Shown: positions 12,115-24,345 of the stretch, piece by piece | Position numbering within the stretch: the stretch's first letter is position 1 | How the letters are laid out: each line of letters begins with the position of its first letter | Source: Gigaspora margarita | Taxonomy: Eukaryota > Glomeromycota > Glomeromycetes > Diversisporales > Gigasporaceae | Direction: 5' to 3' | Assembly: GCA_009809945.1 (NCBI GenBank) | Contig: WTPW01000631.1 | Span: 12,283-76,282, forward strand | DNA: 64,000 nucleotides | The notes under the pieces: generated by a model | Told to the model about the DNA's origin: nothing | What the model saw: only the letters and a program-made list of their open reading frames with translations | Databases searched by the model: none | Program-made: the position numbers and the translations under genes

Positions 12115-12770
12115 TGTGACGAATTATTTTTATTTATTTTTTTTTATTTGTTGTAAATATTTTTAAATCATGTAAACAAAAAGGTCAACTAAGCGTGGCT
12201 TGGTGGCTTAGATTAGTAAATCGTGAATACGTGATTATTGTCACGAATACGTGATAATTGTCACGAATACGTGAATACTCAGCCTGCAAATACTTCCGCC
12301 ACTCGCGTATATGTGGTAAAAATCATGAATACGTTATAAATTCCACGAATACGTGACAGCTCCTAAAATGTATTTAAGACCTTCAAATTCAATAAAGCCA
12401 AACTAAGTTCGACATCCTCTTTTGAAAATGAATACATAATAAAAGTAAAACCCTTATCTTTTGAATTCGACTTTAACCTTAATAACCCTTGCGAGACTCA
12501 ATTCGACGGACTGAATTGACTTGTAACTTCGTACTGGCTTATTATAACTCGAATTCTGTGTGATGAGTTTTGTTAATTCTTTTAAATTGTTCACGTGATT
12601 CTGACCTTGTTTGTACTTCATGTCAAAATTACCTTGATCATTAACCCTTTACCATTATATAAACACTCTCTTTTATTATTGCTTTATATCCCTTCATCCA
12701 TAATCAGTTGGAGTGTAAATTGGCACTATTGTCTATATTGTTTTATCGCTCTTCCAAATCAACTGTTATA
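12115..12770 (+). repeat. 5' LTR
   Basis: Begins TGTGACGAATTA and ends at AACTGTTATA next to the primer-binding-like TTTGGTGCTG. It contains repeated CACGAATACGTGA words at about 12220-12355, TATTTAAGACC as a TATA-like box and AATAAAG as a polyadenylation-like signal. It matches 15992-16645 along its whole length. Confidence 0.8.
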
Positions 12771-15700
12771 TTTGGTGCTGATTGTATGGATTTGAAATAA
12801 ACCACTCAACCTTTCCTAAACAAAATTATTGTATGAAATAAAATAAAATTAAAAATACCTGACCTTCTATAAATTAAATACTTAGTCTTAATCTTATGTA
12901 GAATTAAAACTGTAATATTTAAAAAAAAAAATAAAATAAAAAATAAAAAAATTTAACGAAAGGTGTACGTTATCCCCTAGCTTTCCCATAGTTTCCTTTC
13001 AACAACTACTAGCCAAATCCATCCAAAGTCAACCCAAACCTTATCAACTGCTAAAGCCGAACATCCAATGCCAAAATCACAAAGACCAGGAAGCCTCTTG
13101 CCCAGCTCCTATTATTCGTCTCCAGCCATTACGACCACAATCTCCCCAAATCATCTACTGCTACAATCAAGAATTTGATGAACCAAAGAAGAGATATATT
13201 CCCAACCTATCCCTAAGAGGTGAATTCAGAACTATCCATCAAAGAAACCTTTGTGCCCCCGATGCAAAAGAAAGAGACACTCTGTCCTTGAATGTCCAGA
13301 AGTAGAAAAGTTGGACAAAAAGTGTACAAGACTTCTAAGAACACTTACTGCGGAACAATTTGAAATTTACCAAGAAATAATAAATGATATTTCCCAGAAG
13401 CCCTTGATGTCAATAATATTCCCAAAGCTCTAGAGTTTATATTAGAAGTATTAAAAAATATACTAGGAAATGAGAAAAAGAAAATAGCAAAAGAAATCGT
13501 TCACCCTCCTCCTTGCATTAAAGTGTTCCTCTAGGAGGTTTGTCCAGTAGAACCCTAGAAGAAAAGACCAACTATCGACGAGGCCCTTGATACCTATTAT
13601 GTTTCTGAAAAATCCAAAGACTTGATACCAAGCCATGGGCACATTTCAGAAAACGAGTTGGACCACTTGATCGACAGATACTTAAAAGCGCTTTACGACT
13701 TCGTACTGGAATTGCTGAGAGGTCGAAAAGCTAAAGACAGAAATAAAAAGTATAAGGTATCCATGTATTATCAAAAACCTAATGACCCAAATCAATATGA
13801 AACCTGTACCTCTGAAATTAGCAGCTGGAAAAGCAACGAAATGGAAAGTACCACTAACGACATGAATAACCAAGTTCCTGAGTCAGCATACAATGACCTG
13901 ATCTTGGAATTAATTGATGATTACCTTGTGGAAGAATCCTTGACCGAAGAAGAGAAAAGATAAATTTAAAGACCGTTAGAAGTAAATAGTATTAAGAAGG
14001 ATAAAGACAAGACATTTACATATTATCAAAAATCTGCAAAGATCAGGACCATTGACAGAACCTGTACAATTAAACCCTATTTTGAAAAAGAAAGTGAAGT
14101 TAAAAATGCAAGAATCGATATTGAAATAGATAAACATGAAGTATTCAACTATTTTTTAACATTTACTAAAATGGATAATGTCTCCAGATATTATTATATG
14201 GATCCAATTGCTATTGCACAAAATAATAATAATGAACTTGGAGTTGAAGTCAACTGCCAAGAGCAAGCGGAAGATGTAAAGAATGAAAGCAAGCCATTTG
14301 AAGTTAAATCAGAAGACAGAGTTAGAGTCAAAAATGATGTTGCCGAATCAGCAGAAGTAGGTAATATAAACGGAACTAGTATTGAAAGCCAAGTCTTACT
14401 ATATGACCTGAGACCCATTGAAACCATAAAAGTCAGTTATGTGAGTGGAGCGATTGAACCCAATTTTGAACAAAGAGCAAGAAGTGAAGAGGAATCCCTG
14501 ATAGACCATCAAAAGACTATAGAAATGGATAATGTTAATAAAACAAGAGTGGATGACTTGAATTTAAAGAAAGAAATGACGATATAGATTGTACCTATAA
14601 GGTCTGAAGAAGAAGTTGTAGACGATAAACCTGTGCTGGTTCTTGACAAGAAGACCCTAACTGACATAATCATTTTAAAAGGAATGAATTCTTGACGAAA
14701 GACTTAGATGAAAACTGCAAGTTGTGGATGAAGAAGGTAAATGAATTAAAAAGTATGATCAAGCAGGATAAAGAGAAAGAAAAGAAAAGCAACAGTCGTC
14801 ATACTGATTTCAAGAAATCACTTGATGGTCTAGATAAAATTTTAGATTTAGAACCTATGAATACAAGAGCATTAGTAAATAAAGAAAATAAAGAAACGAG
14901 TATAAATGAAAACCCAAGCCTAACTTATTTTAGCAAAAATAAAAAGAAAGCACTAGCCGATTTGAAGAGTGCTTCCAACAAAGCATATGAATGGTATTTG
15001 AGACATGTTAAGGAAGAAAAGACAATGGTTGAATTAAATGTGAACCCTATTGAAGGCAAATATTCAAATACAAAAGACCTTGAAGGCCTCAAAGATAACT
15101 ATCGAGAAAACACTGGGATGAAATCTGCTAAAGCAATACTTGGTGATGGAGATAGAATAGTAGATAAAAATAAGGCATTCAATTATCATCAGAAGGTAGC
15201 AGATATGAGGAATATTAATGGAATGTACAGCATTGGATATTGTTACCAAAATGGATTTGGAGTTGAAAAAAACAAGCATAACACATTTAAGTATTATAAA
15301 AAATCAACTGATGCAGGTAATGCCAATAGAACATTTATGGTTGGTAATTGTTACCATAACGATAAAGATTCAAATGGACCATATTGCCAAGAATTTTATG
15401 CTTGAAATAGTACCAAAGAAGAAAGAATGGTGTTTGATTTTAATCTATACCCTATTGAAAACAAACCTTCTGAAGAAAAAGACCCTACATACTTAAAAGG
15501 TAACCAGCAGCATGATACAGACATTCACTCAGTTAGTATAACATCAGGAGTTGGGATAAAATTACGAATGATGGAGCATGGATAAGAAGTCAAATTAAAG
15601 AATCAATAGAAAGAATTAGAAAGGATGATACTAAAGAAGGAAAAAAAGAAAATAATAATAAAATCGTAAAGTATAAAAAGAGTGATAAAGAAAAGAAGGG

Positions 15701-15991
15701 CATTAGCAACTATAAAAGATACTATTTAAGTTGATGGTTCCAATGCTTACTTACTAACTGGTCTCCCATTCAGATCTTTGACCCTGGAGGTGATGCTCAT
15801 CTAACCCCTACTGCCACCCTAGAGAAACCTTATAGATCTCAAAATTTATGTGGTTCCTATACGATCTTTCCACATATGATCTTTTCACCTTGTTGATTCT
15901 GTTAGCAAAACTCAGACTCTAGCCCAAAAGAACTTGGCAAAATATTAAGGGTTGACCATTTTGCAGAGGCTCAATGACAAGAGGAGGTAAA

Positions 15992-16645
15992 TGTGACAAA
16001 TTATTTTTATTTATTTTTTTTATTTGTTGTAAATATTTTTAAATCATGTAAACAAAAAGGTCAACTAAGCGTGGCTTGGTGGCTTAGATTAGAAAATCAT
16101 GAATACGTGATTATTGTCACGAATACGTAATAATTGTCATGAATACATAAATACTCAGCCTGCAAATACTTCCGCCACTCGTGTATATGTAGTAAAAATT
16201 ACAAATACATTATAAATTTCACGAATATATGACAGCTCCTAAAATGTATTTAAGACCTTCAAATTCAATAAAACCAAACTAAGTTCGACATCCTCTTTTG
16301 AAAATGAATACATAATAAAAGTAAAACCTTATCTTTTGAATTCGACCTTAACTTTAATAACCCTTGTGAGACTCAATTCGATGGACTGAATTGACTTGTA
16401 ACTCCGTACTGGCTTATTATAACTCAAATTCTGTGTGACAAGTTTTGTTAATTCTTTTAAATTGTTCACGTGATTCTGACCTTGTTTGAACTTTGTATCA
16501 AAATTACCTTGATTATTAACCCTTTACTATTATATAAGTACACTCTTTTATTATTGCTTTATATCCCTTTATCCGTAATCAGTTGGAGTGTAAATTGGCA
16601 CTATTGTCTATATTGTTTTATCACTCTCCCAAATCAACTATTACA
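15992..16645 (+). repeat. 3' LTR
   Basis: Begins TGTGACAAATTA and ends CTATTACA, followed by the ATAG duplication. It is preceded by a purine-rich tract. Compared with the 5' LTR it has lost many CpG sites to TpG or CpA. Confidence 0.8.
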
Positions 16646-16649
16646 ATAG

Positions 16650-17242
16650 GTATTAAAAATTTTTTTTAAACTAAATTATTTTATTGGCTACTAATTAGGA
16701 ATGGGTTACTTTGCAGACTATGCAGTATTTCACTGCACAGTACAATTTTTAAAATCCAGGCTAACAGGAATAATTCTTTTCAGCTAGATAATTCTGTTAA
16801 CCTGCATAAAGTTGCAGGAAGAGTAGCCTGCATAGTAATTCGAAAAATGCTTGACTTGTTATTCTTATTACTAATCACAAGATGGCTAATTACATGAATA
16901 TTTTCTTAGAGAGTGTATGATTTTCATAAGAATATATTGTTTATAATTTATCGATTATCTATTCAGCAGGACAGTAAAAAATATTAATGGAAAATTGATA
17001 AAAAGAGACAAAAACAAAAACTGGTATAATATATTTACTATGAACCATTCAATTTTCATACAAAAGTAAAAAATTTTGATACAGTATTTATGGCTTTTTT
17101 ATTGCTTTGCATTTTGCTTTGCACTGTACTGTTCAGTTCTGCTCTATGATTTTTACAGGACTACTGGGTCGGATGCATCAGATCTAGGTTGGCGTTTAGC
17201 CCTAGTTGTTAGCAAGTTCTATATCAAATAAGGATAGGCAAT
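16650..17242. other. No gene seen
   Basis: AT-rich. A loose inverted pairing was noted between GGGTTACTTTGCAGACTATG (about 16690) and TAGCCTGCATAGTAATTCG (about 16825), too imperfect to call as an element. Confidence 0.5.
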
Positions 17243-17425
17243 TAGGGCACTGATATTTATTACGTAATATCTATTTACTATGAGGGCTACCCCTCCCCCA
17301 TGTAAGATCTAATATAATTGGCTAGTTTATAATTTACTATATATCTTTGTATAATGAAAGATATTGTTATAATACAGGGCCAACCCCCACCTTCTAAAAT
17401 ATTATGTAATAAATATCAGCTCCCT
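17243..17425. mobile_element. MITE, ATTACGTAATAT family, copy 1
   Basis: Inverted termini AGGGCACTGATATTTATTAC and GTAATAAATATCAGCTCCCT bound 183 bp. The inner sequence includes CTACCCCTCCCCCATGTAAG. A second copy with the same termini and a related interior is at 51270-51425. Target duplication unresolved. Confidence 0.7.
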
Positions 17426-17852
17426 TATACAATGCTGTATAATAAAAATAGTATACCATACAAATGGTATAGTATAATTAAAAAAAATACTGTATAATTG
17501 GTATATTATTTTTATATAACAAGATTAGCCAATAGAAATCAAGATGAAATTTTTATAGATATAAACTATCACGTGCCAAATTTTTATGCCCTTGCTAGGT
17601 ATTATATATAAGGTTATTATATGGTAATTATATGGTACAATACCCTGGTATTTATACCAAAATTCATTATACCTTATAATTGCCAACCCTAATAGCAAAA
17701 GTATCAGTTTGCATTTTTTACTTAATGAATGGCATGATTTCATTAGTAAAATTTTTATAATAAAAATCCTGATCAAGCTAACCATGATTCTGATGCACTC
17801 CGACATATCCTGACACAGAATTTTGGGTCCTCTGTACGTGTTTTGCACTATA
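17426..17852. other. No gene seen; TATACCATATA-type simple sequence
   Basis: AT-rich with repeated GGTATA/TATACC words (about 17430-17670). The minus-strand frame over 17525-17914 is long only because of low complexity at its start and has no family match. Confidence 0.5.
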
Positions 17853-19152
17853 TAGCAGTGATAGCAAATGACTTGAAATGACCCAAATGACTCAAATGAC
17901 TGGTGACCAGTCATTGGGTCATTTCAAAAACCAGATAACCTGTTATGGTCATTTGAAATCCCGTGATGCAGCTGACCAATCAGAATGTGCATCACATAGA
18001 TTATATTTATTTTTTTTTAAATTTTTTTCTTTTATAACTATAGAAGTTGCATTGTTTGTAGGTGCTGATATTACTGCTACGTCGTTATGGAGGTTGATTA
18101 GATTGTTGTTGGTGTTCAAGTTTTTGTTAGTAAGTAATTAAGTTGTAGTTGTACTACTGTATTTCATTTTTTTATTAAGTCCTGATCATTTATTGTTTAG
18201 TCATCGCTGGTACCACTAAGTAGAAGTCGTGTTAGTACTAGTGATTAGGATGTTGTTGGTAAGTGATTAGCTGCTATTGTATTTTGTTTTTGTTCTGTCA
18301 CAAATTAAACTGATGTTGTTGATTAGTCATCCTTGGAGCTGTCAAGTAGGTCATCATTAGTACTGATTAGGTGGGTGATTAAGCTATAGTTGGTGCTATT
18401 GTATTTTGTTCTTTATAAGTCATTGGTTAAGTTACGTTGGTTGCCGCTGGAGCGTCTTCATTAGTACAGGTGATTAGATTGTGTTGTTGGTGCTGGTGGT
18501 CAGGTCTTGTTACTATATCGTTGATGCTGGCTGTAAGATCTTGTCAATTATGTGCTGTTGGTGCTGTTGGACTGTATTCTGGTATTGTTAATTCAATTGT
18601 CATTTGCTGCTGTTGAGGAAAAACAGAATTCAAGTAGATTCAAAAATTAGGATTAGGGTACAGGTATACCTGGTACATATGGTAAAATCAATCTGATAAA
18701 TAGGTTTTATATAAAAATTCAGAATTCACTTAAGTTTTGCTCCTGCTTATAATGTACATATCGATTGCAATTTACGATATAAATTAGATTTTTTTATTTT
18801 ATTTTATTTATTTTTTTTTAAAATAAAAACTTTCGATTTTTTAAAACTAATTAATGTATATTATCATTGCATGTGACTCATGAGATATTAAAGTATCAAC
18901 AGGATGCAAGATAATAATTACATGTGAGAAGCATTATACAAGTTTTCATGACCAATAGGATGTCAATTCTATATGTGAAATGACCAATAACTCAAATGAC
19001 TGCGGTTATTTCCAAATGACCGCAGTCATTTGGTCATGAGTCATTTGCAAATGACCTAAGATTTGAATGACCAAAAATGACTAGTCATTTTGAGGTCATT
19101 TGGGGTAATTAGGAAAATCAGCAAATGACCAGGTCATTTGCCATCATTGCTA
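17853..19152. mobile_element. TIR element rich in CAAATGAC words
   Basis: Ends TAGCAGTGATAGCAAATGAC and the inverse GTCATTTGCCATCATTGCTA bound about 1.3 kb. CAAATGAC/GTCATTTG words are packed into both subterminal regions (17868-17960 and 18980-19140), as in hAT elements with clustered subterminal transposase-binding motifs. The middle holds a tandem repeat and no transposase. Related words recur at 24183-24345 and 29290-29370. Confidence 0.6.
18138..18600. repeat. Decayed ~120-bp tandem repeat
   Basis: Blocks such as GCTATTGTATTTTGTT, GATTAGTCATC and TTAGTACTGGTGATTAG recur in the same order at about 18145, 18270 and 18390, giving three diverged units of about 115-130 bp, then a GTTGGTGCTG-rich tail. 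It lies inside the CAAATGAC element. Confidence 0.5.
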
Positions 19153-19189
19153 CACAGTGTTATTCTTGCATATTGAACCCCTGCTATAA

Positions 19190-20665
19190 CAGGACCCCGA
19201 AGAACTCTGATACAACTTAGATCTGAATTTGTATAATTTTAGAATATTTTAGCCAAATAGATATATAAAATAGAGCAAAATTTGAAAATTTACTAAATAA
19301 AAATGCAACGTTTGATGAATTTCTATGCAAAATTTCCTTTTTTAGAGTCATCTACAGTGGAGTAGAATCATGTGACAATTGGCCAATCAAATTATCGAAT
19401 TTTGATGATCTTCAATGAAGCAATCAAAAAAGAGAAGCAAAAACCTTGAAAAATACAAAAAATAGCAGTCTAAACCTACCTTCGTGTTTTAATTAAAAAT
19501 GCCAGGAAGGCAATTTTGCTTATATATAATCAAAAACCTCTCTAATCCAAACTTAAGATGACCCTAACCCTAAAGTTAATTTGATAAATATATTATTCCT
19601 TAAACTGTAAGCAATTCTAGATAAATTTGTCTAGAAAATTGCTATAAATATGCTTATTATCTATATTTTTTAAAACTTAAAATATTTAATTAAAATTTTT
19701 TTGATAAAAATTTGAAAATAAAGATTATATTATAGTAGTATTTAATTTTATATTATAAAAAAAAAGTTTAAGTTGCTTGTAAGCTAAAAATAGACAACTT
19801 TTAAAAAATTTATTAGGCAAAAAAAATTATTTACATATTCTTGGCAACTCTATAAATATTAGCTTTAGCTCTTTTGTTCTAATACAATATTGTAGTTTAT
19901 AAAAAGGATTACAACTTTAATTATTGCAACTTTTGTAATTTACTTGTAAAAATTAGGACTTTAATTAGAAGTGAAATTTTTTTTTATAGACAGGAATATA
20001 TAAAATTAAAGAAAAACTAAAGAAAAGCTTTATAGTAAAAATTTTAAATTAAAAACTTCAAACTTTTATTACTTTAAATTTATTAATAATTTTAAAAATT
20101 TTTATAATAAAATTTATAGAAAAAATGTGGTTGTTACCGGAGCATGATTAACCAATTAGATCGTATAAAATTATGATCAAAACAAAACAAAGCATCAAAA
20201 CTTACAATCGGTAGGGTCGGGTTAGAGCCATAGTTAGGGTTCAGGTAAAGCATTTCGATATAGTAAAATTTTGCTAGGAATTTTTTTTTTGCATTAAAAA
20301 AAGTAGGTTCATAGACAAACTTTTAAGTTAGAAGTGATTTTTCAAAAAATCAAAGTTTTTGCATTTTTCACATTACACATAATCCTTTGATCTAATTGGT
20401 CGATCACACTCCGGTGACTGTCACCGCCGGTGACAGATAGATTCACCCAAATTTATAAAATATATTTTAAAAAAAAAATATTCTATAAATAAAGTATACC
20501 TCATATTCTTAATAAACTTTTATTTTATTTAAAAACTTGTAAATATATCTAAAAATTCCAGGCAAATTTGTCTGAAATATGGTTTAAGAGATAAGAATCT
20601 ACTCTGCTTTAGATGTCCCCTTTTTTAGAATCATCTAAGTTGTATCAGAGTTCTTCAGGGTCCTG
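19190..20665. mobile_element. Non-coding TIR element, ~1.5 kb
   Basis: CAGGACCCCGAAGAACTCTG with further matching ATACAACTTAG at the left pairs with the inverse at 20626-20665 (over 30 of about 36 bases). The interior is AT-rich and contains another inverted pair at 20134-20436, a probable nested insertion. No transposase was seen. Confidence 0.65.
20134..20436. mobile_element. Nested inverted-repeat element with TCACCGG termini
   Basis: TTACCGGAGCATGATTAACC..AATTAGAT on the left pairs with ATCTAATTGG..CACTCCGGTGA on the right. The right side ends in a tight palindrome GGTGACTGTCACCGCCGGTG (20412-20434). It sits inside the element at 19190-20665. Confidence 0.5.
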
Positions 20666-20880
20666 CCGTAACTCATAAATATGTCATAGGACTACTGCAT
20701 AGGTTGTGCTAAATGTGCTACATGTGTCAGATGTTCCACATGTGGCAAGAGTATCACATTCACATGTGACAGACATGTCACATTTTGCAATTAAGATATA
20801 AGGGACTGATGTAATAGAAGTGGCATAAGTGATAGATCGAACACTTATAACACAAGTGCTACATGTTTCTATTTCCTATA
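20666..20880. repeat. ACATGTG-type degenerate repeat
   Basis: Words such as CTACATGTG, CCACATGTGG, CACATGTGACAG and AGTGCTACATG recur irregularly over about 200 bp. No gene. Confidence 0.45.
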
Positions 20881-20881
20881 T

Positions 20882-21363
20882 TAGGGATGGGTATGGTTAC
20901 AGTTATGGCTGGTTATAGCCATAACTAATTCTAGTCAGTAAGAGGGGGCTTAACTGACTAACTAAATTATAGCTGATGCCAAATTTCAAAACAGATCGAC
21001 ATGGATTAGCTGAAGATCCTATAAATACTATATGTTAACTGACTATACTGACCATCAATTCCCTATTACACAAAATATGATCTTTGTGTAAATATAAATT
21101 TGTTGATCCTTATTTTCATGTTTTAATCTCAATTATCTCAAGAACCAACAAACCAATTTGATGATCTAACCACTATTAGGATTAGAAAAATTGGCTCTAC
21201 AACTTTGGTTGAAGAATTACAGTACCTTTGTATAGTAAAATAATTGATTGACTATAGTTAGCTATTAGCCAGTATAACTGACTACACTTAGCCAGTTATA
21301 TACCTATAGTTGATAATAACTAACTGAAACTGACCATAACTGACTAAACCCATCTCCATCCTA
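20882..21363. mobile_element. hAT-like MITE, TAGGGATGGG termini
   Basis: TAGGGATGGGTATGGTTACA on the left pairs with the inverse of ACCATAACTGACTAAACCCA..TCCATCCTA on the right. The interior is full of AACTGACTA / TAGCCAGTTA words in both orientations. TAGGGATGGG is a common hAT terminus by family knowledge. The flanks are too low in complexity to prove a duplication. Confidence 0.6.
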
Positions 21364-22389
21364 TATATATGGGTAAAGTTCACTCTACTGTTTGCTATAA
21401 TATTCTATTATATTAAATATAGGCACTATAATCAATTCTATAAATATATCACATACTCTTTCAAATTGCCAAATCACTATAAATATAAACCCTCTTATTT
21501 GTATAAATACTAACAACTATAACATACCACAGCAGTTCATGTCTTTGTGCTTATGTTACTTTCTGTTATTAGTTGCTCTGTTAGTCTTGATTTCTGAGAA
21601 GTACTTCACAAGTTGACAATGGTAAAAACAAAAGAATCAATTACATACTATGATTTCAAGTTTGTAATACAGCAAAAAATTTTATTTTTAGAGATTTTTA
21701 TTGTATGATAAATGGTTGATAATACTGGAATTAGCAAGTATAGTATTAATTTATATTTATCTACTTGAAATCACTATTAAAGCCATTAAGTATTTGACCT
21801 CAAAAAGGAAATAAAACAAAATAATTATTTATCTTATAAGTTATATCAATACAATGATTACAACTCTAAACAAGAAATACATCAAGCAAATACAGTAAGC
21901 TATGCAAAATATAATTAATTTTTGTATATTAAAATATTAGGATAGAATTTAGATATAGGTTGTTCTAGAGCAAATTAGTATAAGTTTTTTTTTAATTGTT
22001 AGGGTAAATTAAATTTTTTTCTTGTATTTGCTAAAAATTATTTTATTTAAGCTTATTCATCAAAAGTAGCAAGTTGGGCATTCTTAGATAAATTTTAAAC
22101 CTCTTTATTTAAAGATTTATTATTTTTTAATTTTTATAATTTTACTATATCACTAGCAATAATTTTACTTATTAACCAACTAAGTTAGATTGTATTGAAA
22201 TTGTTATAATTTCTATTTGATTTACTGTAAAAAATTCTAGTATAAAACTTATGAGCTCTTACAATGACACAATATATGGCTAAGTTAGTTTGTATTATTA
22301 ATATAGTAGTATACTATATTCATTAAAATTAAGTTACAATTTTACTATAACTTAGTGATATACAATATGTGGTTAAATTTGATCTAATT
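21364..22389. other. No gene seen
   Basis: AT-rich. Positions about 22190-22330 carry a diverged copy of the dispersed ~100-bp repeat (GTAAAAAATTCTAGTATAAAAC). Confidence 0.5.
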
Positions 22390-22732
22390 TTGTTTGAATT
22401 AGTAATTTGAACTAAGAAATTTTTTTTAATCAGTTAACCAAGCTAAAATATTTGTGCCAACTGATTCAACTGATTAAGATTGCTTTACATTTACTTTCAG
22501 AAATTCTCAGACCTTTACTCAAATTTTTGTCCCAAACTTGCTCATCCACTATGTTCATTCATTTTCTTTTCAGAACTTTTTGGGACTTTTGCTTGTCAAC
22601 TAATTCTCAACTGATTGCGTGGGTCACCCAATTAAACATTTACTCAACTGGCTACCTGAAACTTACTCAGTCAGATCAGTTAACTGATTGTAGTCCAATC
22701 AGTTCAAATCATTAGTTTGAATTATAGCATAA
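22390..22732. mobile_element. Inverted-repeat element with AATCAGTTAAC words
   Basis: AATTAGTAATTTGAACTAAG..AATCAGTTAAC on the left pairs imperfectly with GTTAACTGATT..AGTTCAAATCATTAGTTT on the right, giving about 40 bp of imperfect inverted repeat around a CAACTGATT-rich interior. The 87-codon frame at 22452-22715 is inside it and is not considered a gene. Confidence 0.5.
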
Positions 22733-23060
22733 ATTCTATTATAATTATTGTAAAAATTTTACTATTTAAATTATTATAATACAGTTATGAATTTTTACAA
22801 TACTATAATTTACTGTAAACAATTTGCTATAAAGCAAAATTATAACAATTGTAGTGCACATTATATAGTTAAGATTGAATTAGTTTTTATTAAAATTACT
22901 ATTATATTTTTGTAAAAATTTTGTTGTAAAACTTACAGACTATTGCAGTAACAGATAGTATATAGTTAAGGTTTAGTAAAAATATAGTCTTAAATTCTAT
23001 CAGAAAATTACTGTAAAAAATTGTTATAAAACTTATAAACCAATTGTGGTATATACAGTA
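22725..23060 (+). repeat. Dispersed ~100-bp repeat (family A), about three units
   Basis: The unit is built of AATTTACTGTAAA..ATTTTGTTACAAAACTTAC, then CTATTGTAGTAA, CAGTATATAGTTAAG and a GGAATTAATAGT block. Here it occurs about three times in tandem, diverged. Other copies are listed at 23905, 31725, 32310, 34740, 54060 and 57930. Confidence 0.55.
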
Positions 23061-23102
23061 TATCATTCATAGAACATGTTTTAATGAGTGCTATTACTTA
23101 TA

Positions 23103-23871
23103 AATCAAAAAGTTGACTCACCTAATTTATTATAAATTTATGCAAAAAAATCATTTAAATTAAATTTATTTAAAAATTTATATATAAATCTTTCTTTAAA
23201 TTTTAAATATATATTCTTTAGCATTTAATAATTTTTAATATAAAGTTTTAGTCCTTAATACCATGTAATTTAAAGAGAATCTTTCTTTAAAGTTAATTGA
23301 TTATTTATTATATTCTTTAAGTCAAAATGACTAACTCACCCCAAGCAATAATATAATTGGTTAAATAATCTTTTAAAAATATAAAAGATACTATTAAGTA
23401 AAGGCTTTTTGTGTTCTAATTGAAAGTTGAAAAGAAGGTTTTTCTGATTCCAATTGTAGTTAAATTATCAAAATTGGCTTGGTGGATCCCAAGATACTTG
23501 GGATTTACCAAGCCAATTTTGATAATTTAACTACTATTGGAATCAGAAGAACCTCCTCTTTAGCTTTCATTTAGGACACAAGAAGCCTTACTTAATAGTA
23601 TTTTTTATATTTTTAAAGCTCATTTAACCAATCATATTATTGCTTGGGTGAGTTAGACATTTGACTTAAAGAATATAATAAATAATTGATTAACTTTAAA
23701 GAAAGGTTCTTTTTGAATTACTTGGATTTAAGGACTAAAACTTCAAATTAAAAATTATTAAATGCTAAAGAATATATATTTAAAATTTATGTATATTTTT
23801 AAATAAATTTAATTTAAATAATTTTTTTGTATAAATTTATATATAAAATTAGATGAGTCAATTCATTTGTT
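23103..23871. mobile_element. Foldback element, ~770-bp hairpin
   Basis: Two arms of about 370 bp are near-complete inverted copies around a short loop at about 23482-23500 (GGCTTGGTGGATCCCAAG..CTTGGGATTTACCAAGCC). Outer ends are AAGTTGACTCACCTAATTT and AAATTAGATGAGTCAATT. It is AT-rich and non-coding. The arms are similar enough that a transcript would fold into one long hairpin. Confidence 0.85.
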
Positions 23872-23904
23872 TTATATATATCATTTGAAACCCCTGTAAA
23901 AGAA

Positions 23905-24170
23905 CATGTCCTGTAATTGATATAGTTGAGTTATGAATTAACAGTCATGATTTCTATTAGTATTTACTATAAAGTTTGTATTGGTGATTTCTGCTATGAT
24001 TTACAATACAGCCTATTGCAATGATACAGTATGTAGTCATTAGTTTGCATTAAAATTAATAGTCATAATTTTTATTGCTAAACTTTTGTTACAAGACTTA
24101 CTTGCAAATGTAATGAATTAACTAACAGTCATGACTTCTATAATAATTTATTGTCTTGATATACAAGTAT
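23905..24170 (+). repeat. Dispersed ~100-bp repeat (family A)
   Basis: Two to three diverged units with AACAGTCATGATTTCTATTA, TACTATAAAGTTTGT, CCTATTGCAATGATACAGTA and TGTTACAAGACTTAC in the family order. Confidence 0.5.
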
Positions 24171-24182
24171 TGAGGCAGCTTT

Positions 24183-24345
24183 TATTTTGAATCATTTGCT
24201 ACTAGTAATAGTAATAACTTGGTCATTTGCCAATTTTTTAAATAATCTCAAATAACTTCATCATTCTGGTTATTCAAATTTTGGGTTATTTGAAAATGAC
24301 TCATGACCCAATGACCAAATAACTATAGTCATTTGGTTATATATA
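24183..24345. repeat. CAAATGAC-word repeat fragment
   Basis: GAATCATTTGCTA, TTGGTCATTTGCC and GACTCATGACCCAATGACC resemble the subterminal words of the element at 17853-19152; the fragment appears to be a short derivative with poorly preserved ends. Confidence 0.45.

Larger units (their letters stand above)
12115..16645 (+). mobile_element. LTR retrotransposon fossil with captured Sel1/TPR-like sequence
   Basis: Two direct repeats (12115-12770 and 15992-16645) with TG starts, TTTGGTGCTG just inside the left one (primer-binding-like) and AAGAGGAGGTAAA just before the right one (polypurine tract) define an LTR element. ATAG flanks both sides (12111-12114, 16646-16649), a 4-bp duplication. The interior is about 3.2 kb. 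It has a Gag-type CX2CX4HX4C zinc knuckle near 13255, then long acidic/basic frames, a TPR-like segment (about 14815-14990) and Sel1-type repeats (about 15120-15370, with GYCYQNGFGVEKNKHN). No protease, reverse transcriptase or integrase was seen, so it would have depended on other elements. It is broken by several interruptions. The LTRs differ mainly by transitions at CpG, so it is not recent. Confidence 0.75.

Noticed and set aside
22452-22715. 87-codon plus-strand frame
   Set aside because: It is contained in an inverted-repeat element with AACTGATT words and has no recognisable domain.
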